DNA from: Acidimicrobiia bacterium
GTDB lineage: Bacteria; Actinomycetota; Acidimicrobiia; IMCC26256; PALSA-610
NCBI GenBank assembly: GCA_027494135.1
Contig: JAOSJK010000012.1
Span: forward strand, 1,106,795-1,170,794
Reading direction: 5' to 3'
Length of the DNA: 64,000 bases
Part shown: piece after piece, positions 58,677-64,000 of the stretch
Position numbering within the stretch: position 1 is the first letter of the stretch
How the letters are laid out: every line of letters begins with the position of its first letter
Translations under genes and position numbers: made by a program
The notes under the pieces: generated by a model
Databases searched by the model: none
The model's input: only the letters and a program-made list of their open reading frames with translations
What the model was told of the DNA's origin: nothing

Positions 58677-60044
58677 ATGGCGGTCATGAGCTTCGATGGG
58701 TGGCTACCCGCACCAGGCCAGGCCCGCGGGGCTCACTTGATCGAGTTCCTCGAGGCACTGCTCGTCCGCTGCGAGGAGCTGGCCGAGGGCCGCGATTGGA
58801 CGCAGGTCGCGGTCGGGGCTCGCGACATGCTGGACGCGATCCGATCAGCAGGTCGCCACCGAGCCGCCCGGCATCGCGGTGTTCGACTTCGCCGCTGAGA
58901 CTGTTCATGCCCACCTCACCACGGTGGGCGCCGCGTTCGACGACGTGGACCCGTTGGTCGCCGCGGTGGCGTGTGCCCGAGCGGTCGATGACATCTGGGG
59001 CGATGATCTGGCCGCGGAGTGGGCCGAGCTCTTGGCCTCGCGCGGCGACAAGATCGAGCCGGGCGACATCGTCATGTCCGCGGGCAGCGATCACATCGCT
59101 GACCTGTACTCGCTGGGACGGGCGTTCTCGGCACCTCGGTTCCGCGCCGCTGACGGTGCAGGCCGGACGCGCCGGGCAGGGATCTACCGGCCGCAGCCGG
59201 GAGTCCCTTCGGTCCTGGTGGATCGTTCGCTCAGCCGAGTGCTTGCGCCGGCGCTCGCGACCGGTGACCAGCGGGCACGTCCATGGGTCGCCGGGGTACC
59301 GAACGCGTCGAGCGCTGAGTGGGAATTCGACCGGCCACCGATCCGGCCCCGCGACCGTGCCGGCCACCTCGAAGCCACCGAGAGCGTGGTGGCCGACGCG
59401 TTTGGCCTCGACGCGGCGGTCGTGGTCCTGCCCGAGTTCAGCGGGTACGTCGATGTCATCGACCGGCTGCGCCAAGCACGCCCGCAGCGACCGACCCTCG
59501 TGGTTGCTGGCAGCGGCCACGAGTCGACAGGCAAGACCCTCCGCAACGTCGCATCAACCTGGATCGCTCGACCCGACGGGACGATCCCGCCCGACCAGCC
59601 CATCCGCACTCTCAAGCGTGTCCCATACGACGGGGCGCTGGGAACCGAGCCGCTGACCGATGTCGCATCCACGATCACGGTGCACATCTCGGGGCCGTGG
59701 CGCATGGCCATCGGTATCTGCCGGGACCTCTGCGACCCTGCCATCACCGACGCGTTGGCCCAGCTCGGCGTGAACCTGCTGGTGGTCCCGGCCTGTTCAC
59801 CCAAGACCACGAACCTGGCCCGCGGCGCCGAGGCCGTCGCCGTCGACGCCGGAGGCTTCGCGCTCGTCGCCAACGGACCCCCGACCTTCGAGCAACCGAA
59901 CCGGCCACCAGCGAAGGTCGCCACGGCGATCTGGTGCACGCCCTTGACCGGACCGAACCGCGCCTCATGGCCAGCACCGATACCGCCGGGGTCGTCCTCG
60001 TCGACCTCGACGGCCACCGTCTCATCCCGAACCCCTGGCCCTGA
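58677..60044 (+). CDS. Nitrilase-fold (carbon-nitrogen hydrolase) protein with novel N-terminal part
   Basis: About 455 residues from ATG 58677. The first 230 residues are not recognised: HLIEFLEALLVRCEELAEGR, indel near 58850, FDFAAETVHAHLTTVGAAFD, AVACARAVDDIWGDDLAAEW. The C-terminal half has the nitrilase triad: Glu in VVLPEFSGY (about residue 251), Lys in LKRVPYD (about 312) and Cys in AIGICRDLCD (about 347); the Lys-Cys spacing is normal for the family. GGFALVANGPPTF and VVLVDLDG fit the closing strands. An indel near 59940 moves the end to TGA at 60042. It would hydrolyse or transfer an amide or nitrile. Its role on a conjugative element is unknown. Confidence 0.75.
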
Positions 60045-60060
60045 ACCACGGATAGTAAAC

Positions 60061-60095
60061 AGATAGTTGCTATCTCGGTTGGTGGTTCGTACCAT
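60061..60095 (+). promoter_or_regulatory. Promoter with overlapping operator for MarR-like gene
   Basis: AGATAGTTGCTATCT (60061-60075) is a 6-3-6 palindrome. It overlaps a good -35, TTGCTA (60067-60072), followed after 17 nt by TACCAT (60090-60095). The MarR-like ATG at 60134 follows with AGGAGGTG upstream. Autorepression by the downstream winged-helix protein is the simplest reading. Confidence 0.55.
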
Positions 60096-60133
60096 TGGGT
60101 TCGAGACCACAGCGCACCCGAGGAGGTGCCCCG

Positions 60134-60651
60134 ATGCCCCGCCCATCTCCCACCGATGCCAAGGCCACCGGACCTGATCCAGTTGATCGGTGCCCCAACG
60201 CGAACCGACTCCCTGGCTCGTGGCTGTGGCCGCACGCTCATCGCTGGGCCATCACGACCGGCACTGCTCGAGCTGCTCGGAGAGCTCGGCGCGTGGGAGC
60301 ACCGCCTGGCATCGGAGGCCGCGACGACGACCGACCCGGTCATGGCAGCCGAGACCCGCGGCGCGGTCCACGCCCTTGCGCTGGTCGTTGAAGCCGCGGC
60401 CGAAGCCGCACGCAGCACCTCGGTGCCCACCAACGAGGTTCTGCTCGCCGAGCTCGCGGCTGCACCCAGCGATGCTGCCCAGCGAGCTGGCCGACACGCT
60501 CCAGCTGTCACGCCAGACCGTCACCCAGGCGCTGCGTCGCCTGGCCGACAAGGGCCTGGTCCGCAAGCACGCCGGCCCCAAGGCCGACGGCCGCACGGTC
60601 CCCTACGAGCTGACCCCATCGGGTCGACGCCTGGCCGCGGCGCCTGGCTGA
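60134..60651 (+). CDS. MarR-like winged-helix regulator (frameshifted)
   Basis: About 172 residues from ATG 60134. The N-terminal helices include LIQLIGAPTRTD, LLELLGELGAWEHRLASEAA and ALALVVEAAAEAARS. The C-terminal winged helix is LPSELADTLQLSRQTVTQAL, RRLADKGLVRKH, DGRTVPYELTPSGRRL, a clear MarR-type recognition helix and wing. Indels lie near 60175 and 60475. The promoter contains its likely operator. It sits between the nitrilase-like gene and the convergent integrase operon and may control either. Confidence 0.7.
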
Positions 60652-60686
60652 CCGCACCACGCCGGTCGGGCCAGGCGACCGCTGGC

Positions 60687-61382
60687 TCACAGGTCGAGGA
60701 CCCAGGTGCTCCACAAGACGACGTCGGGCTGGTCTTGGAGCCGGGCCGGTTCGCGAACGATCCCCGAGATGATCTGGCCGATCCGGGCAGCGACTTCGCG
60801 GTCGCGCTGCGCGAGCACGTCCGGGGCGATCGCCGCGTACGCGCCCTCGGAGAACACGTGCACCACACCGTTGACGTGGTGGGTTTCGGCCCGGTAGCCC
60901 CGGGCGCGGAGGTGCTTGCGGATCGCCCGGCGGAGCGCTTCGACGTGTTCGACCGGGGCGCCCACCACCCGTGAGCACCCGAACGTCTCCACCGTGTCGG
61001 CCACGACCGACGCCAGCAACTCCATCCCGTCGGGAGCTTCTACGGGCGCGAACCACGTGTCGATCACCCGCAGACACGACCGACACGTCGGCACCAGCGA
61101 GATCACCTGCCAACGACGGAACGTGCCGCCGTCACCCGCGGCCATCTCGACCCACCCACGGCCGCACAAGGTCTTGGGCGACCAGCGCTCGCGATACAGC
61201 GCAGCCTGGTCATAGCCGGCAACGACCTCCGGTGGCTCGACGTACTCGGCGCCGGTCGCTTTCACCGCCGCCCGCCGATCATCACCGTCGCACAGCGACG
61301 CCAGGTGCACTTCCGCTCCGCTGGTCTCGACCAACAGAAGGTCGTGTCCCAGCACCTCGATCACGTTCACATCGCTGGTCAC
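60687..61382 (-). CDS. Unknown protein coupled to integrase
   Basis: 231 residues; ATG 61382 overlaps the integrase stop (ATGA), so it is translated with it. Features: NVIEVLGHDLLLVETSG, KTLCGRGWVEMAAG, SLVPTCRSCLRVIDTWFAPV (a CxxC), VETFGCSRVVGAPVEHVEAL, RRAIRKHLRARGYRAE and GVVHVFSEGAYAA. Three Cys in the middle could bind a metal. No family is recognised. Frame intact. Directionality control of integration or regulation of excision is possible from position alone. Confidence 0.6.
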   Translation of the reverse strand: MTSDVNVIEVLGHDLLLVETSGAEVHLASLCDGDDRRAAVKATGAEYVEPPEVVAGYDQAALYRERWSPKTLCGRGWVEMAAGDGGTFRRWQVISLVPTCRSCLRVIDTWFAPVEAPDGMELLASVVADTVETFGCSRVVGAPVEHVEALRRAIRKHLRARGYRAETHHVNGVVHVFSEGAYAAIAPDVLAQRDREVAARIGQIISGIVREPARLQDQPDVVLWSTWVLDL

Positions 61383-63075
61383 GACCGCTCCCCCTCTCCG
61401 CTCTCGGCCACGACTGTGGCCTCCGTCGAGGTGTCCATGACGGGGGTGTCGTCGCCGAGCGGGGCCAGGTGCGACACGGCGGCATGAGCCGCGGCGATGC
61501 AGCGGCCCAGTGCCCGCCCGTACTCGTCGGCTCTGACCATCTCGTCCGCCGCGACAGCCAGCAACGACGTCGCTGTCTCGGAGGTCTCCGAATCGCTGCG
61601 GGTCGATGACCGAAACGCGGGCCGCTGGAACGTGCGGGCCAGCTGATCACACACCTGGGGCAGTCGGTCGACGAGCACACCCAGCTCGCCCAACAGCCGG
61701 TAGGTGTCGCCCACGTCCTGCCACCCAACCGTGCCCGCCGATGGCGCGGCAAGGGTGGCGCGGTTCATCATGCGCACCGCTTCGGCCGCGATCTCCGCCA
61801 TCGTCGAGGGGTCCTCAATGCCACCCAACGCCTCGAGCACACCTTCGACACCGAGTGGGGTCACCTTCCCTGACGGCCCGTTTACCGTCGCCACGGCGGT
61901 CCCCATCGCGGTCCTGACCATGTGGGCGTTGCGCAGCACCTGCGCGAACGCGACGGCCGCTTCGGCCTGCATGCCCGGCAACACGTGCTGGTACACCGAC
62001 ATCGTGAACGCCGGGTTCGAATGCCCGAGCCGTTCGCACACCACCTTCACCGACACCCCCGCCTGCAACAGCAGCGTCGCATGGGTATGGCGCAGGTCGT
62101 GCAAGGTGATCTCGGGGACCGCGATCCTCGCGACGACTCGGTCGAAGGTCTGGCTGAACACGTCAGGGTGGATCCACGTGGTGTCGGGCTTGGAGAACAC
62201 CAACGCCTCCTCGCCGATCGGTCCACCGGCCTCGAGCTCACGGGCCTTGCGCCACTGGCGGAGGACCTCGACGGTCTCCTCTTCGATGTCGATCGTGCGC
62301 CGCCCCGACCCGGTCTTCACATCGGAGATGTGCATCTCATAGGCCACCGACACCAACGCCTGGCGCACCGACAGACGGTTCGCGTCGAGGTCGAGGTCCT
62401 TCCAACGCAACCCCAACAACTCACCCCGGCGCATCCCCGTGTACGACGCCAGATGGAACGCCGGGGCGAGACGGTGCGCCTCGATCGCTTCGAGGAACAC
62501 GTCGAGCTGCTCCGCGGTCCACGCCTTGATCTCGATCTGCTTGCGGGCGCCGACCTTGGGCGGATCGGCCAGCGCGGCGACGTTGCGGATCACCAGGCCC
62601 TTTGCGCTCCGCGTCCGCGAGCGCCTTGTGCACCACCAGGTGGATCGACCGCACCGTCTTCGGTGCCAGACCCTCACCGGTGCGAGTCGCCGCCTTGCGG
62701 CCCCGCACCAGAAGCGACGCGTACAACGCGTCGAGGTCGCTCGCGGTCAGCTTCTCCAACGGCATCTTGGCCAGCGCCGGCAACACGTGCAGCTCGATGT
62801 TGCGCCGATACGAATCGAACGTGCTCTTGCGGATCTGGCTCTCCTGGATCGGCAACCACCGCCCCGTCAGGTACTCACCCAGCGTCCAGCTTCTCGGTCG
62901 CGACCGACACTCCCTGGTTGCGGCGCTTCACCAGATCGGTCACCAGCTTCTCCGCGTCGCTGCGGCGCGGACCCGCCGAGACCCACTTGCGCTTCTCCTT
63001 GCCCGTACCGGGGTCGACACCGTCGTAGACGACCGCGTAGTAGCTCTTGCCCTTCTTGACGACATAGCCGCGCAT
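61379..63075 (-). CDS. Tyrosine-type site-specific integrase with long C-terminal extension (frameshifted)
   Basis: From ATG 63075: arm-binding domain VVKKGKSYYAVVYDGVDPGT, indel near 62875, core-binding domain (TFDSYRRNIELHVLPALAKM, ASDLDALYASLLVRG), indel near 62610, then the catalytic domain with YTGMRRGELLGLRWKDLDLD (Arg), LHDLRHTHATLLLQAG (HxxR), CERLGHSNPAFTMSVYQHVL (His, Tyr). Normal integrases end about 20 residues after the Tyr; here the frame continues for about 190 residues (HMVRTAMGTAV, LEALGGIEDPSTMAEIAAEA, YRLLGELGVLVDRLPQVCDQ). This is either a fused domain or a separate gene joined by an indel. It catalyses integration and excision at the nearby att site. Confidence 0.88.
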
Positions 63076-63389
63076 GGCTGTTCCTTCGAGGTAGTCCAGA
63101 AGGAACGCCGAGCAGCTTGCGTCCGCACCCGGGGCGTTCGACGGGCAACGCGGGACTGTGCCGATCAGCCTACGCCCACTCGGGGGAACGGTCTACCGGC
63201 CCCTTCGACCCGCGCGTTCTACCGAGAACCCGAAGATCACCCCAACCGCCCTCCCCAAGCCCCGCGAGCGGTCCGAACCCAGGCCACGCAAGGACGGCCG
63301 TCATCCCGGCCCGGAAGGTCCCGTCACGGACCTTCGTGGGCTGTACCAGCCGATCCGGTAGAAAACCCGGTAGAAGATCGGGGAACAGG
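63076..63389. other. Integrase upstream region, no gene seen
   Basis: 314 bp between the integrase start and a hairpin. It contains arm-site-like repeats (listed separately) and a hairpin AAGGTCC-CGTCAC-GGACCTT at 63315-63334. There is no credible ORF with a ribosome site. It is probably the attP arm region. Confidence 0.45.
63192..63375. repeat. CGGTAGAA repeats, possible integrase arm sites
   Basis: CCGGTAGAA occurs at 63355-63363 and 63367-63375, spaced by 12 bp. Reverse copies occur as TCTACCGG at 63192-63199 and TTCTACCG at 63217-63224. Two direct pairs in opposite orientation, lying between int and the tRNA fragment, fit arm-type binding sites of tyrosine integrases. Inferred from position and repetition. 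Confidence 0.4.
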
Positions 63390-63438
63390 CAGCAGAAAGG
63401 CCCTCCCCGATTCCTCGGAAAGGGCCTTTGACCTGCTG
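63390..63438 (-). terminator. Hairpin terminator next to tRNA fragment
   Basis: AAAGGCCCT (63396-63404) pairs with AGGGCCTTT (63421-63429), extended by CAGCAG/CTGCTG outside. It sits just 3' of the tRNA fragment when read on the minus strand, like the terminator of a native tRNA gene. Confidence 0.6.
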
Positions 63439-63445
63439 TTTCAGA

Positions 63446-63482
63446 TGGTGGCGGGGGCAGGATTTGAACCTGCGACCTTCGG
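63446..63482 (-). tRNA. 3' half of a tRNA (attachment-site fragment), probably elongator tRNA-Met
   Basis: On the minus strand CCGAAGGTC, then the T arm GCAGG-TTCAAAT-CCTGC, acceptor strand CCCCGCC, A and CCA. The acceptor sequence and CCGAAGGTC segment fit actinobacterial elongator tRNA-Met. The 5' half is absent: past 63482 the sequence is unrelated coding DNA. It is a partial tRNA left by site-specific recombination and marks the att core. Confidence 0.7.
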
Positions 63483-64000
63483 GGAGTACGGCATCGAGCC
63501 GACCCGCTTCAGCGAGATCCGTGAGGGGGCTGCTTCGACGTCGACGCCTCGATCGACGACATGAACGCCGGGGGATCTCTTGGCGTCGTTGTGCTTCCGT
63601 CCTTCCCGCAGTTCTGCAGGCCAGATCTTCGCCAACACCGAGGACAAGGACCTGGCGCTGGTCACCTGCAGGCCTACAACGACTGGCACGTCAAAGGAGG
63701 AGTGGGCGGGGCGCATCCGGGTCGGTGTTCATCCCGCTGGCGCTCATCCCGTACTGGGGGACCCCGAGCTCGCCAAGGCGCCGAGGTGCGGCCGTCGCCG
63801 CCATGGGCGTGCGGGCCGTCACCTGGTCCGAGAACCGAGAAGCTCTGGCGTGCCCAGCTTCCACAGCGAGCACTGGGACCCGTCCTGGCGAGCCTGCGAC
63901 GAGCTCGGCATGGTCATCTGCCTGCACATCGGTTCGTCCTCGGCGGTCAAGCTGCCCGCCGCGGATGCGCCGTTCACCACCATGATGAACCCGCAGCCCA
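63483..64000 (+). pseudogene. Amidohydrolase (TIM-barrel), 5' end missing, frameshifted, runs off window
   Basis: Readable in three frames: EYGIEPTRFSEIREG, DDMNAGG, FPSFPQFC, AYNDWHV, GAHPGRFIPLALIPYW, AMGVRAVTWSEN, PSFHSEHWDPSWRACDELGM, VICLHIGSSS. This is the amidohydrolase-2 family of actinobacteria. About the first 100 residues, with the HxH metal motif, are not present; the reading frame begins right at the tRNA fragment. The gene was probably cut by integration at this point, or the contig is misjoined. It continues past 64000. Confidence 0.7.

Noticed and set aside
63446-63530. Complete tRNA gene
   Set aside because: Only the 3' half is present; no D arm, anticodon stem 5' side or matching 5' acceptor strand follows.

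Overview
The window is high-GC DNA (except for one anomalous stretch) with actinobacterial traits: cytochromes P450 with 3Fe-4S ferredoxins, an F420-type LLM oxidoreductase, MmpL transporters, a SCO6880-like conjugation protein and GTG/ATG starts overlapping stop codons. The organism is probably an actinobacterium, possibly Acidimicrobiia-like, but no rRNA or core marker is present to prove this. The consensus carries very many single-base frameshifts. Conserved protein sequence continues in another frame across most of them, so I read them as residual indel errors and give each gene its full reconstructed span.

Region 1 (1-15.5 kb) looks chromosomal and catabolic. It holds two hotdog thioesterases and an MmpL transporter (minus strand), divergent from an MBL hydrolase, P450, TetR, a helical protein of unknown function, a ferredoxin and a second P450. 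Then come a TetR divergent from an operon of UbiB-like kinase, alpha/beta hydrolase, ferritin-like diiron protein, LLM oxidoreductase and a second hydrolase. This fits oxidative breakdown of a hydrophobic substrate; the substrate cannot be read from the sequence.

Region 2 (15.6-17.6 kb) is a junction. A tyrosine integrase is cut after its core-binding domain by an IS3-family element. The middle of the IS is so corrupted, including an A/T homopolymer stretch, that the assembly here is suspect.

Region 3 (17.7-63.5 kb) is an integrative conjugative element. It carries a very large DEAD/DUF1998 helicase with a nuclease-like tail, a winged-helix protein, a DarB-like methylase-helicase, a TnpV-like protein, a VirD4 coupling protein, a primase, VirB4, SCO6880-like, TrbL-like, VirB8-like and VirB2-like proteins and a wall hydrolase. 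These are followed by a TIGR02391/HEPN-type protein, a complete Tad/Flp pilus operon (LysM-BTAD protein, TadG/E/E, Flp-like pilin, TadC, TadB, TadA, CpaE-like, SAF protein and two exported proteins) and a sigma-like protein. After an inverted array of 12-bp iterons come an ABC-F protein, a second winged-helix paralogue, an oriT-like hairpin, a MOBF relaxase-helicase, an AlpA-like HTH protein, a nitrilase-fold protein, a MarR-like regulator, an unknown protein and a tyrosine integrase. A 3' fragment of a tRNA (probably elongator tRNA-Met) lies at the integrase end, directly joined to the 3' part of an amidohydrolase gene.

Two repeated cis-signals tie the element together. One is a bipartite promoter-like motif, present six times and placed identically 6 nt before the ATG of three genes, which suggests leaderless transcripts. 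The other is a 12-bp iteron present 12 times between the sigma-like gene and the relaxase hinge. With the Tad pilus plus T4SS combination and the nitrilase-fold cargo, these are the best candidates for something undescribed.
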